From: Topomyia yanbarensis
Taxonomy: Eukaryota; Arthropoda; Insecta; Diptera; Culicidae
Direction of reading: 5' to 3'
Length of the DNA stretch: 64,000 nt
Assembly: GCF_030247195.1 (NCBI RefSeq)
Contig: NC_080672.1
Coordinates: 191,671,810-191,735,809, forward strand
Shown: piece by piece, positions 1 to 12,473 of the stretch
Numbering within the stretch: the stretch's first letter is position 1
How the letters are laid out: each line of letters starts with the position of its first letter
Made by a program: the position numbers and the translations under genes
Notes under the pieces: model-generated
Told to the model about the DNA's origin: nothing
Database searches by the model: none
What the model saw: the letters and a program-made list of their open reading frames with translations, nothing else

Positions 1-425
1 TTTTATTAAAAAATTGTATTTTGAACGATTTTTGCAGATAAATGTTTTGGTCCCTTTTGAAATATCGTACTGGTTTTGTGCCCTCTCCTATAATCCCTTT
101 TCGGCGAGACGTTAGCTTATAGTGCGTGCGGGTGAGCCCTTTTGTTTACAGCAAATGATTATGTGACGTTTATTTTGATCCCTTTCTTGGTGTTGCGATG
201 TTTTTGTTCCCTTTTCAAGTATAGTCTTTTTCATTAAGAAAAGGGCCCATAAACAAATTTTTCCGTTTTGTTGTTTGGTGTTTATGAGCCGTTAATTTTT
301 GAGGGGAAGTGAAAGGGAACATAAGCAAAACAAGTTATTTTGCTTATGTGCCTTTTCGATAATCTATTATTTCGCCAACAGCCAGGCTTCAGAATCGGCT
401 TATTTAAGGTGTGTATAAAGCTTTG
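1..425. repeat. Left copy of a 425-bp direct repeat
   Basis: This segment is repeated without visible mismatch at 1559-1983, exactly 1558 bp downstream. It ends at the shared AAGCTTTG, after which the two flanks differ. Its left end is cut by the window edge, so the true repeat may be longer. A TATAAA-like run lies near its right end (about 412-418). The pair could be LTRs of a small or internally deleted LTR element, or a local duplication. I see no convincing primer-binding site or polypurine tract at the inner edges, so the LTR reading is only a suggestion. Confidence 0.8.
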
Positions 426-1109
426 TTAGTGTCCATTTGAAGTAAGTATTAACCGGAATTGTTTACGTTTTGTTTATCGGCCCATTTTAAATGTTCTCGT
501 CGAAGAGTGCAATCACACAGCAAACTGGAATTATATCCAGCAATCCTATTCCAAGGCGTATTTACGGTTGGAGATAAAAAATGAAAGCGAAGTAAATAAC
601 TCCAAGCAACGGCGTAGCCAAGAGAAGGTTTTGGGGTTTAACACCAAACAACTCTCCCCCCCCCCCCATCACACAAAAAAAAATTGGATTGAAGTTGAAA
701 ATTTATTGATGCTGACTGATTTAATTCAATATCACAATAACAATTATCTGATCCGTACATTGATAACCTGTTGTTGTAAACATCATGAGGACTTTTGATA
801 AATTGTCGGAATGGGGTCCTGATATGTAACTGATCTATTGGTCTTGATTTCACAGTTGTCTAATAGCATCAATATCAAATTCCTGCCTGAAAACATTCCA
901 ATAGAAAATTGAGGAGTACAGAACTCCTCAATTTTCACAATCAATCATAATCCTCAGATTTCTTTTCAAATTGAGCTGGCTTTTGTAGAGATGCACTGTA
1001 ATAAGGGTCTTTATTTAATAGAAAGCGAAGTTAAAATTGATTTAATGTCTATGAAACACAGAACTGCTCAGCAAAAAAATGCATAACTTTCAACATTTGC
1101 TAAAAATGT
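426..1109. other. Interior between the direct repeats, no gene recognised
   Basis: AT-rich sequence with a run of twelve or so C residues near 656-667. Reading frames of 60-76 codons exist on both strands but show no recognisable family or codon signal. I call no gene here. Confidence 0.5.
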
Positions 1110-1400
1110 TTTTGCCTTTCTCATTCACTCTAAAATTCGTCAATCTAATCCCGACCCAGAGGGCCGAGTGTCATATGCCAATCGACTCAGTTCGTCGAGA
1201 TCGGAAAATGTATGTGTCTATGTGTGTGTATGTGTGTATGTGGAAAAAATGTGACCTTTGTTAATCAGAGATGGCTGGACCGATTTGCACAAAGTTAGTC
1301 TCAAATGAAAGGTACAACCTTCCCATCGGCTGCTATTGAATTTTTTTTATTGATTGGACTTCCGGTTCCGGAGTTACGAGTTGAAGACGACGTCAACATT
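1110..1400 (-). repeat. Hairpin-ended mosquito repeat, minus-strand fragment
   Basis: Reading the minus strand, this has the same order of blocks as the copies at 2.8-14.5 kb: a CCGGAACCGGAAG block, the CTTTCATTTGAGACTAA block, an ATCGGTCCAGCCATCTCTGA block, a short AC-rich microsatellite, the GATCTCGACGAACTGA block, GGCCCTCTGGG, and the terminal AGAAAGGC. It is diverged and incomplete. It lies inside the 425-bp repeat pair, so it was probably carried by, or inserted into, that unit. Confidence 0.7.
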
Positions 1401-1558
1401 TCATAAGGCATTATATACAATATGCTCATGTTGAGAAAATGGCGTCTGAAAAATTACCTCGTACTTTATATTCCCATTTATGAACAGGAGCTTGATTTAA
1501 GGAACAAAAAACTCAATGCCGTGTTAAATTAACCTATTTTTCCGAATAATATACCAGA

Positions 1559-1983
1559 TTTTATTAAAAAATTGTATTTTGAACGATTTTTGCAGATAAA
1601 TGTTTTGGTCCCTTTTGAAATATCGTACTGGTTTTGTGCCCTCTCCTATAATCCCTTTTCGGCGAGACGTTAGCTTATAGTGCGTGCGGGTGAGCCCTTT
1701 TGTTTACAGCAAATGATTATGTGACGTTTATTTTGATCCCTTTCTTGGTGTTGCGATGTTTTTGTTCCCTTTTCAAGTATAGTCTTTTTCATTAAGAAAA
1801 GGGCCCATAAACAAATTTTTCCGTTTTGTTGTTTGGTGTTTATGAGCCGTTAATTTTTGAGGGGAAGTGAAAGGGAACATAAGCAAAACAAGTTATTTTG
1901 CTTATGTGCCTTTTCGATAATCTATTATTTCGCCAACAGCCAGGCTTCAGAATCGGCTTATTTAAGGTGTGTATAAAGCTTTG
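1559..1983. repeat. Right copy of the 425-bp direct repeat
   Basis: Same sequence as positions 1-425, in the same orientation, with no indels (both ends keep the 1558-bp offset). Such identity means the duplication is recent compared with the decayed elements elsewhere in the window. The sequence to the right (from ACCAATTATATG) differs from that after copy one (TTAGTGTCC), which sets the right boundary. Confidence 0.8.
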
Positions 1984-2340
1984 ACCAATTATATGTATAG
2001 GTTAAATGTTCAAAAACAGTAATTTAAGGTCAAGATAGCATCATTTTGAAACCGCCAATTTCAGAGGTTTAGTATCTTTAATGAGTTTTACAAACGTTAA
2101 ACAGCGCATCATTTGATAAAATAATTTTGACGGTATATCGTCCAAGAAGTATTTATGGCGAATTTTCTCAGGTTAATATTCATGACTACAATAAAGTCTC
2201 AACAAATTCGCTAAAGACACGAACTCTGTTACTATTTTCTGAAAAATTAATTCTGTATAATTTTAAAACTTCTAAAATTACCGTTTGGACAGTAAGATCG
2301 ATTTTCACCAAACCCCCACCAATTGTAAAATTGGTATTGT

Positions 2341-2766
2341 AAAAACCTGTTTTAATCCACCTAGCGGTGCAATTGTGCCTTTCTCAATCATGAACACGTG
2401 AATGTTTGCGTTGTTTATATTCATTAAAAGCTTTCAAATGAATATATTACATTTTATTATTATACATGACATGACAAATATACAAGAAAAAATCACTATT
2501 CGAGTTCTAAAATTTTGTAAAAGAAAAAACAGCTACATTAATATTAAATTGAAAAACCTATTTTAATCCACCTAGCGGTGCAATTGTGCCTTTCTCAATC
2601 ATGAACACGTGAATGTTTGCGTTGTTTATATTCATTAAAAGCTTTCAAATGAATATATTACATTTTATTATTATACATGACATGATAAATATACAAGAAA
2701 AAATCACTATTCGAGTTCTAAAATTTTGTAAAAGAAAAAACAGCTACATTAATATTAAATTGAAAA
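2341..2766 (+). repeat. 211-bp tandem pair beginning with the repeat-family 5' end
   Basis: Two consecutive near-identical units of 211 bp begin with AACCTGTTTTAATCCACC or AACCTATTTTAATCCACC, followed by TAGCGGTGCAATTGTGCC and TTTCTCA. The same start is seen at 9821 and 11931 and, inverted, at 14497. The rest of each unit (AATGAATATATTACATTTTATT and so on) is particular to this place. The second unit runs straight into the 3-kb tandem unit at about 2769. Confidence 0.75.
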
Positions 2767-2768
2767 AA

Positions 2769-5700
2769 GGTGCGAAATCGGCAGTCCCAAAAAGTCGATT
2801 TTCATAAAAAAAAATTTTTCGAGATAACATAAAATCTCGACGTTTCATGCATTTTAAAGATGTTTGGCATCAAAAACGAATTTGATTTCTGAAATTTCAT
2901 GGGGTCCCCCCTTTGAAAAAAAATTTAGTTCCGGCTTATATGGGAATTTCATATGTGACCGGATGGATTAGTCTATATTTCCGGACGCATCCAAGCGATC
3001 CGTACGAAATTTTATAGACATCTGTGGGGATACTATAGCTATCATTTGGGACAGTGTTTGTGAAAATCGGCCCAACCATTTCCGGGAAACTGATGTGAGT
3101 ACGTCAATTTTGAAAGATGGCCGCTTTTCCCGGGCACTTCCGGAACCGTCTATGGTGGTCAATGTAGTCAACGAAAGTTTGGTTGGCCGTCGATGACCTA
3201 GAACAGCAAATTTAAGTTGTTTGAGAGGCATTTTAGCGAAATTTTTACCTTTTTTGCTTTCATCGGAGTATCGGTTTGAATCGCAATTTGCTATGTGATC
3301 GCACGCCACAACCTGTAACTCCGGAACCGGAAGTCAGATCGGGATGAAATTAAATAACCATTTACGAAGGCGCAACACCTTTCATTTGAGACTAAGTTTG
3401 GTTGAATCGGTCTAGCCATCTCCGGGAAACCGATGTGACTGTTATTCTGAATTTGGATACTTCCGCCGGGGCTTCCAGAACCGATGATGGTGGCCAATGG
3501 GGCCAAAAAGACTTTGAATGGATGTTAGTGACCTAATACTACAAATCGAAGCAGTTGTGGTCATATTTTGGAAAAAAATTCACCTTTATACATTCATTGC
3601 AGAATTTATTAAAATCGACATTTTCTGCGTGATCGTGCTCACCACCCTGTAATTCCGGAACCGGAAGTCGGATCCATCAGAAATTCAATAGCAGCCTATG
3701 GGAACGTTGTATCTTTCATTTGAGACTAAGTTTGTCAAAATCGGTTCAGCCAGCTCTGAGAAAAATGAGTGACATTTTTGGTCACATACACACACAGACT
3801 CACATACACACACATACATACATACACACATACATACACACGCTCAGACATTTGCCGAACTCGACGAACTGAATCGAATGGTATATGCCACTCGGCCCTC
3901 CGGGCCTCCGTTAAAAAGTCGGTTTTCAGAGCAATTGCAATACCTTTCTATTGAGAAAGGCAAAAATTTTACCTTTTTACATTCATCGCAGAATTCGTTA
4001 GAATCGAGATTTGCTGCGTGATCGTACGTATCACCCTGTAATTCAGGAACCAGAACTCGGATCCACACAAAATTCAACAGCAGCTGATGGACCTTTCATT
4101 TAAAATCAAGTTTGTCAAAATCGGTTCAGAAAATTCCGAGAAACCGATGTGGACAAATCAACAAATTTTGTTTTGTAATCATACTCTTCAACTCGTAATC
4201 CGGAACAAGATGTCGGTTGAAAATGAAATTCAATAGCAACCTATGAGAATAGTATACCTTTCATTTGAATCTTAGTTTCTAAAAATCGGTTCAACCATCT
4301 CCGAGAAACCGATGTGGACATTTTGTTAACAAATCCGCACATACACACACATACATACATACATACATACATACATACATACATACATACATACATACAT
4401 ACATACATACATACATACATACATACATACATACATACATACATACATGCACACATACATACGCACATACAAACACACGTACATACACACAGATATTTTG
4501 CGATCTTGGCGCACTGAGTCGAATGTTATATGAGACTCGGCCCTCCGGGCTTCGGTTAGGAAGTCGGTTTTTGGAGCAATTGCATAACCTTTCTATATGA
4601 GAAAGGCAAAACAATAGTATTTAATTACCTTAATCAGCATGAGTTCAATGTTATCTTCATGTAATTATATTTTGAAATGTTGGTGGAATGGGTTTGAAAG
4701 TGGAGGGAATGGGGGGTTAGTAGAGTGAGAGTGGAGGATGCGTCAGAAATCCTTCATCTTATTTCGGTATACGGGGTGGATGAAGGAAATGCGGGCGTGA
4801 GGGTGGTCCAAGGGGAGGGGAGTGATGAAGGAGGGAGGTGTAAGGGCAAGGCGGGGGTAGGAGGGGCGGCGACGTAATACTCAACTGCATATTTTGCCTT
4901 CCATTTGAGACTTGGTTTGAGAAAATCGGTTCAGTCATCACCGAAGAACCGGTGTGACTTTAATTGTGGAATATGCCCGGAATTCCGGACTTCCGGAATC
5001 GTCGATAGTGGACAATATATTCAAAGAATGTTTGATTGGCAATCAGTGATCTAGATCTGCGATTAGAAGTAATTTGGTGACCATTTCAATTGTTTTTAGC
5101 CTCTGAGGTATTACGATTGTACCGATTTATATGGGAAATTCCAGTGTATCCTTACTAACACCCCTGTAACTCCGGAAGCAAGAGTCAGAGCCGAATGAAA
5201 CTCAGCAGTAGTCAATGGTATTACTGTATCTTTCATTTGAAATCAAATTTGTAAAAATCGGTAGAGAATTCGTTGGGGAATGGGTGTGATATTAGCTTAG
5301 GAACTTGGCGGGTTCCCCGGGGGCGTCATGAACCGTCATAGGTGGCCAATGTGGTCAAAGCTGCTTTGATTGATCATTGGTGATCCAGACCCGTAAACTA
5401 GAGTAATGTAACATCAATTTTAATATGTTTTACATCATTTGAACATCATGGTGGTACCAGTTTATATGGGAATTTGCTGTGTGACCGCACTCTTCAACCC
5501 GTAACTCCGGAACCGGAAGTCGGATCAACTAAAAATTCAATAGCAGCTTATGGGAGCGTTATACCTTTCAGATGAAACTAAGTTTGCGAAAATCGGTTCA
5601 GCCATCTCTGAGAAAATTGTGTGAGTTTAAATGACACACACACACATACACACACACACACATACACACACACACATACATACACACACACAGACATTTG

Positions 5701-5815
5701 CCGATCTCGACGAACTGAATCGAATGGTGTATGACACTCGGCCCTCCGGGCCTCGGTTAAAAAGTCGATTTTTACAGTGATTGCATAGCCTTTCTTTATA
5801 TGAGAAAGGCAAAAA
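2769..5815 (+). repeat. Tandem 3-kb unit A of the hairpin-ended mosquito repeat
   Basis: It begins GGTGCGAAATCGGCAGTCCC and ends in the hairpin GCCTTTCT...AGAAAGGC followed by AAAA. The same start recurs at 5816, so units A and B are head-to-tail. Inside, a degenerate module of about 330 bp is repeated: CTCCGGAACCGGAAGTCGG, then TTTCATTTGAGACTAAG, then AAAATCGGTTCAGCCATCTC, then a spacer with ATGGTGGCCAATGTGG. Three short AC or ACAT tracts are each followed by GGCCCTCCGGGCC and a hairpin end. Reading frames rich in CMYV or HTYI come from the microsatellites and are not genes. Confidence 0.85.
4351..4448. repeat. (ACAT)n microsatellite, about 24 units
   Basis: Pure ACAT tetranucleotide tract inside tandem unit A. 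The matching tract in unit B (7397-7534) is about ten units longer although the flanks are almost identical. This makes it a directly visible length-variable locus. Confidence 0.95.
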
Positions 5816-7396
5816 GGTGCGAAATCGGCAGTCCCAAAAAGTCGATTTTCAAAAAAAAAAATTTCGAGATAACATAAAATCTTGACGTTTCATGCATTTT
5901 AAAGATGTTTGGCATCAAAAACGAATTTGATTTCTGAAATTTCATGGGGTCCCCCCTTTGAAAAAAATTTAGTTCCGGCTTATATGGGAATTTCATATGT
6001 GACCGGATGGATTAGTCTATATTTCCGGACGCATCCAAGCGATCCGTACGAAATTTTATAGACATCTGTGGGGATACTATAGCTATCATTTGGGACAGTG
6101 TTTGTGAAAATCGAACCAACCATTTCCGGGAAACTGATGTGAGTACGTCAATTTTGAAAGATGGCCGCTTTTCCCGGGCACTTCCGGAACCGTCTATGGT
6201 GGTCAATGTAGTCAACGAAAGTTTGGTTGGCCGTCGGTGACCTAGAACAGCAAATTTAAGTTGTTTGAGAGACATTTTAGCGAAATTTTTACCTTTTTTG
6301 CTTTCATCGGAGTATCGGTTTGAATCGCAATTTGCTATGTGATCGCACGCCACAACCTGTAACTCCGGAACCGGAAGTCAGATCGGGATGAAATTAAATA
6401 ACCCTTTACGAAGGCGCAACACCTTTCATTTGAGACTAAGTTTGGTTGAATCGGTCTAGCCATCTCCGAGAAACCGATGTGACTGTTATTCTGAATTTGG
6501 ATACTACCGCCGGGGCTTCCAGAACCGATGATGGTGGCCAATGTGACCAAAAAGACTTTGAATAGATGTTAGTGACCTAATACTACAAATCGAAGCAGTT
6601 GTGGTCATATTTTGGAAAAATTTTCACCTTTATACATTCATTGCAGAATTGATTAAAATCGACATTTTCTGCGTGATCGTGCTCACCACCCTGTAATTCC
6701 GGAACCGGAAGTCGGATCCATCAGAAATTCAATAGCAGCCTATGGGAACGTTGTATCTTTCATTTGAGACTAAGTTTATCAAAATCGGTTCAGCCAGCTC
6801 TGAGAAAAATGAGTGACATTTTTGGTCACATACACACACACAGACACACATACACACACATACATACATACACACATACATACACACGCTCAGACATTTG
6901 CCGAACTCGACGAACTGAATCGAATGGTATATGCCACTCGGCCCTCCGGGCCTCCGTTAAAAAGTCGGTTTTCAGAGCAATTGCAATACCTTTCTATTGA
7001 GAAAGGCAAAAATTTTACCTTTTTACATTCATTGCAGAATTCGTTAGAATCGAGATTAGCTGCGTGATCGTACGTATCACCCTGTAATTCAGGAACCAGA
7101 ACTCGGATCCACACAAAATTCAACAGCAGCTGATGGACCTTCCATTTAAAATCAAGTTTGTCAAAATCGGTTCAGAAAATTCCGAGAAACCGATGTGGAC
7201 GAATCAACAAATTTTGTTTTGTAACCATACTCTTCAACTCGTAATCCGGAACAAGATGTCGGTTGAAAATGAAATTCAATAGCAACCTATGAGAATAGTA
7301 TACCTTTCATTTGAATCTTAGTTTCTAAAAATCGGTTCAACCATCTCCGAGAAACCGATGTGGACATTTTGTTAACAAATCCGCACATACACACAC

Positions 7397-7534
7397 ATAC
7401 ATACATACATACATACATACATACATACATACATACATACATACATACATACATACATACATACATACATACATACATACATACATACATACATACATAC
7501 ATACATACATACATACATACATACATACATACAT
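7397..7534. repeat. (ACAT)n microsatellite, about 34 units
   Basis: Uninterrupted ACAT tract in tandem unit B, corresponding to 4351-4448 in unit A. The related element at 10545-10608 has a shorter tract with ACAC interruptions. Confidence 0.95.
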
Positions 7535-8096
7535 GCACACATACATACGCACATACAAACACACGTACATACACACAGATATTTTGCGATCTCGGCGCAC
7601 TGAGTCGAATGTTATATGAGACTCGGCCCTCCGGGCTTCGGTTAGGAAGTCGGTTTTTGGAGCAATTGCATAACCTTTCTATATGAGAAAGGCAAAACAA
7701 TAGTATTTAATTACCTTAATCAGCATGAGTTCAATGTTATCTTCATGTAATTATATTTTGAAATGTTGGTGGAATGGGTTTGAAAGTGGAGGGAATGGGG
7801 GGTTAGTAGAGTGAGAGTGGAGGATGCGTCAGAAATCCTTCATCTTATTTCGGTATACGGGGTGGATGAAGGAAATGCGGGCGTGAGGGTGGTCCAAGGG
7901 GAGGGGAGTGATGAAGGAGGGAGGTGTAAGGGCAAGGCGGGGGTAGGAGGGGCGGCGACGTAATACTCAACTGCATATTTTGCCTTCCATTTGAGACTTG
8001 GTTTGAGAAAATCGGTTCAGTCATCACCGAAGAACCGGTGTGACTTTAATTGTGGAATATGCCCGGAATTCCGGACTTCCGGAATCGTCGATAGTG

Positions 8097-9250
8097 GACA
8101 ATATATTCAAAGAATGTTTGATTGGCAATCAGTGATCTAGATCTGCGATTAGAAGTAATTTGGTGACCATTTCAATTGTTTTTAGCCTCTGAGGTATTAC
8201 GATTGTACCGATTTATATGGGAAATTCCAGTGTATCCTTACTAACACCCCTGTAACTCCGGAAGCAAGAGTCAGAACCGAATGAAATTCAGCAGCAGTCA
8301 ATGGCATTACTGTATCTTTCATTTGAAATTAAGTTTGTAAAAATCGGTAGAGAATTCGTTGGGGAATGGGTGTGATATTAGCTTAGGAACTTGGCGGGTT
8401 CCCCGGGGGCGTCATGAACCGTCATAGGTGGCCAATGTGGTCAAAGCTGCTTTGATTGATCATTAGTGATCCAGACCCGCAAACTAGAGTAATGTAACAT
8501 CAATTTTAATATGTTTTACATCATTTGAACATCATGGTGGTACCAGTTTATATGGGAATTTGCTGTGTGACCGCACTCTTCAACCCGTAACTCCGGAACC
8601 GGAAGTCGGATCAACTAAAAATTCAATAGCAGCTTATGGGAGCGTTATACCTTTCAGATGAAACTAAGTTATAGACAATATATTCAAAGAATGTTTGATT
8701 GGCAATCAGTGATCTAGATCTGCGATTAGAAGTAATTTGGTGACCATTTCAATAGTTTTTAGCCTCTGAGGTATTACGATTGTACCGATTTATATGGGAA
8801 ATTCCAGTGTATCCTTACTAACACCCCTGTAACTCCGGAAGCAAGAGTCAGAACCGAATGAAATTCAGCAGCAGTCAATGGCATTACTGTATCTTTCATT
8901 TGAAATAAAGTTTGTAAAAATCGGTAGAGAATTCGTTGGGGAATGGGTGTGATATTAGCTTAGGAACTTGGCGGGTTCCCCGGGGGCGTCATGAACCGTC
9001 ATAGGTGGCCAATGTGGTCAAAGCTGCTTTGATTGATCATTAGTGATCCAGACCCGCAAACTAGAGTAATGTAACATCAATTTTAATATGTTTTACATCA
9101 TTTGAACATCATGGTGGTACCAGTTTATATGGGAATTTGCTGTGTGACCGCACTCTTCAACCCGTAACTCCGGAACCGGAAGTCGGATCAACTAAAAATT
9201 CAATAGCAGCTTATGGGAGCGTTATACCTTTCAGATGAAACTAAGTTTGC
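8097..9250 (+). repeat. 577-bp tandem duplication inside unit B
   Basis: The stretch starting GACAATATATTCAAAG at 8097 recurs at 8674 with only a few differences. The duplication is absent from unit A, so it happened after the A/B duplication. Confidence 0.8.
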
Positions 9251-9470
9251 GAAAATCGGTTCAGCCATCTCTGAGAAAATTGTGTGAGTTTAAATGACAA
9301 ACACACATACACACACACACATACACACACATACATACACACACACACAGACATTTGCCGATCTCGACGAACTGAATCGAATGGTGTATGACACTCGGCC
9401 CTCCGGGCCTCGGTTAAAAAGTCGATTTTCACAGTGATTGCATAGCCTTTCTTTATATGAGAAAGGCAAA

Positions 9471-9820
9471 AACGTAAGGGCGATACTTCAATGCTGATAG
9501 GTGGGACCGAAAAAGTAAACAATCGCCAAAGGGGCGATACTATCATTTTGTCAATTTCAATAGCAAACACAAATTTTGATATAATAATTTCAAATATTTC
9601 ATGAAGTTTTGGGTTTCGATCACTGAATCATGCAATCTAGGATGCAAAAAAACAATAGTTCTTAAATAGGAAATAAAACCAAGTCTGGAAATATTCATTG
9701 TTGATTTTCTTTGAACGGTGTCACTACTAGTATCGCTTTTTTCAAGAAAAAGCATTGATTTCTTAGTTCTCAGTCACGTTGGAAATTTGAGTAAAGTATA
9801 AACTTCAAATCGATTAAAAA
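9471..9820. other. Unique spacer, no gene recognised
   Basis: About 350 bp between unit B and the next repeat copy, with two GGGCGATACT motifs (near 9479 and 9532). I see no coding signal and no clear terminal repeats. Confidence 0.4.
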
Positions 9821-11930
9821 AACCTGTTTTAATCCACCTAGAGGTGCAATTGTGCCTTTCTCATTTCTCCAAACAATGATACAATAGCTGGTTCGTACAA
9901 TATAACATTATGGAAATGTCTTTCATTCTTATTACACTTGGTAAGTATATATAAAAGCACCTTTTTGCATTCATCGCGGTATCGGTTTGAATCGGAGTTT
10001 TCTATGTGATCGCACTCCACAACCCATAACTCCGGAGCCGGAAGTCGGATGGAGATGGAATTTAATATCAGTTTCCGGGGACGCAACACCTTTCGTTTGA
10101 GACTAAGTTGATCAAATCGGTCTAGCCATTTTCGAGAAACCAATATAACCGTTATTCTGAATTTGGATACTTCAGGATCCGTCGATGGTGGCCAGTGTGA
10201 CCAAAGAGCCTTTGAATGACTGTTGGGGACCTAGATCTACAAATACAACAGTTGTGTACATTTTGGAAAAAATTTCACCTTTTTACATCCATCGCAGAAT
10301 TCGTTAGAATCGGGATTTGCTGCGTGATCGTACGTATCACCCTGTAATTCAGGAACCAGAACTCGGATCCACACAAAATTCAACAGCAGCTGATGGACCT
10401 TTCATTTAAAATTAAGTTTGTCAAAATCGGTTCAGAAAATTCCGAGAAACCGATGTGGACAAATCAACAAATTTTGTTTTGTAACCAGCCAACTCCGAGA
10501 AACCGATGTGGACATTTTGTTAACAAATCCGCACATACACACACATACATACATACATACATACATACATACATACATACATACATACATACATACATAC
10601 ATACATACACACATACATACACACATACATACACACAGATATTTTGCGATCTCGGCGAATTGAGTCGAATGTTATATGAGACTCGGCCCTCCGGACCTCG
10701 GTTAGAAAGTCGGTTTTTGGAGTAATTGCATAACCTTTCTATATAAGAAAGGCAAAAGAATAATATTTAATTAGCTTAATAAGCATGAGTTCAATGTTAT
10801 CTTCATGTGATTATAATTTGGAAAGGTTGGTGGAATGGGTTTGAACATGTAGGGAATGGGTGGTTAGTAGAGTGGGAGTGGAGGATGCGTCAAAAATCCT
10901 TCATCTTATTTCGGTATACGGGGTGGATGAAGGAAATGCGGGCGTGAGGGTGGTCTAAGAGGAGGGGAGTGATGAAGGATGGTGGCGGAAGGGCAAGGCG
11001 GGGGGAGGGGCGGCGACGCAATACTCAACTGCATATTTTGCCTTCCATTTGAGACTTGGTTTGAGAAAATCGGTTTAGTCATCACCGATGAACCGACGTG
11101 ACTTTAATTGTGGAATATGCCCGGAATTCCGGAATCGTCGATAGTGGACAATATATTCAAAGAATGTTTGATTGGCAATCAATGATCTAGATCTGCGATT
11201 AGAAGTAATTTGGTGACCATTTCAATAGTTTTTAGCCTCTGAGGTATTACGATTGTACCGATTTATATGGGAAATTCCAGTGTATCCTTACTAACACCCC
11301 TGTAACTCCGGAAGCAAGAGTCAGAACCGAATGAAATTCAGCAGCAGTCAATGGCATTACTGTATCTTTCAATCAATTCAAGTTTGTAAAAATCGGTAGA
11401 GAATTCGTTGTGTAATGGGTGTGATATTAGTTTAGGAACTTGGCGGGTTCCCCGGGGGCGTCATGAACCGTCATAGGTGGCCAATGTGGTCAAAGCTGCT
11501 TTGATTGATCATTAGTGATCCAGACCCGCAAACTAGAGTAATGTTACATCAATTTTAATATGTTTTACATCATTTGAACATCATGGTGGTACCAGTTTAT
11601 ATGGGAATTTGCTGTGTAACCGCACTCTTCAACCCGTAACTCCGGAACCGGAAGTCGGATCAACTAAAAATTCAATAGCAGCTTATGGGAGCGTTATACC
11701 TTTCAGATGAAACTAAGTTTGCGAAAATCGGTTCAGCCATCTCTGAGAAAATTGTGTGAGTTTAAATGACACACACACAAACACACACACACACACACAT
11801 ACACACACAGACATTTGCCGATCTCGACGAACTGAATCGAATGGTGTATGACACTCGGCCCTCCGGGCCTCGGTTAAAAAGTCGATTTTTACAGTGATTG
11901 CATAGCCTTTCTTTATATGAGAAAGGCAAA
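9821..11930 (+). repeat. Left arm of a ~2-kb inverted repeat (hairpin-family copy)
   Basis: A copy of the family with both ends visible. It starts AACCTGTTTTAATCCACC, then TAGAGGTGCAATTGTGCC, and ends at the hairpin GCCTTTCT...AGAAAGGC plus AAA. The order of modules matches units A and B. The reverse complement of this copy occupies 12474-14497, so the two form arms of a large palindrome separated by a partial third copy. Confidence 0.8.
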
Positions 11931-12440
11931 ACCTGTTTTAATCCACCTAGAGGTGCAATTGTGCCTTTCTCATTTCTCCAAACTATGATTTAATAGCTGG
12001 TTCGTACAATAACATTATGGAAATGTCTTTCATTCTTTTTACACTTGGTAAGTATATATAAGAGCACCTTTTTGAATTCATCGCGGTATCGGTTTGAATC
12101 GGAGTTTTCTATGTGATCGCACTCCACAACCCGTAACTCCGGAGCCGGAAGTCGAATGGAGCTGGAATTTAATATCAGTTTCCGGGGACGCAACACCTTT
12201 CATTTGAGACTAAGTTGATCAAATCGGTCTAGCCATTTTCGAGAAACCAATATAACCGTTATTCTGAATTTAGATGCCTCCGGATCCGTCGATGGTGGCC
12301 AGTGTGGCCAAAGAGACTTTGAATGACTGTTGGTGACCTAGATCTACAAATTCAACAGTTGTGTTTACATTTTGGAAAATATCACCCTGTAATTCATGAA
12401 CCAGAACTCGGATCCACACAAAATTCAACAGCAAAAAGGG
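11931..12440 (+). repeat. Partial repeat copy in the loop of the inverted repeat
   Basis: Begins ACCTGTTTTAATCCACC directly after the hairpin of the previous copy, so copies are joined head-to-tail with no gap. It follows the 5' part of the family to about 12440, then stops at CAGCAAAAAGGGG. It has the opposite orientation to the right arm. Confidence 0.7.
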
Positions 12441-12473
12441 GTTGTATATTGTACTGAGCCAAAAAATCGAATG

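Larger units (their letters stand above)
5816..9470 (+). repeat. Tandem 3-kb unit B, with internal duplication
   Basis: Near-identical to unit A (2769-5815), with scattered single-base differences. It is about 608 bp longer for two visible reasons: ten more ACAT units at 7397-7534, and a second head-to-tail duplication in which about 577 bp beginning GACAATATATTCAAAG at 8097 is repeated from 8674. The joint at 8670 goes from AACTAAGTT straight to ATAGACAATAT, so the duplication broke inside a module. It ends in the usual hairpin. Confidence 0.85.

Noticed and set aside
2968..3506. Minus-strand frames of 113 and 71 codons, repeated at 6012-6550
   Set aside because: They lie wholly in the tandem repeat modules, change with every copy and match no family.
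4241..4614. Long frames on both strands rich in CMYV or HTYI, also at 7287-7700 and 10393-10725
   Set aside because: They are translations of the ACAT/ATGT microsatellite with repeat flanks. All frames are open because the tetranucleotide has no stop, so they are not genes.
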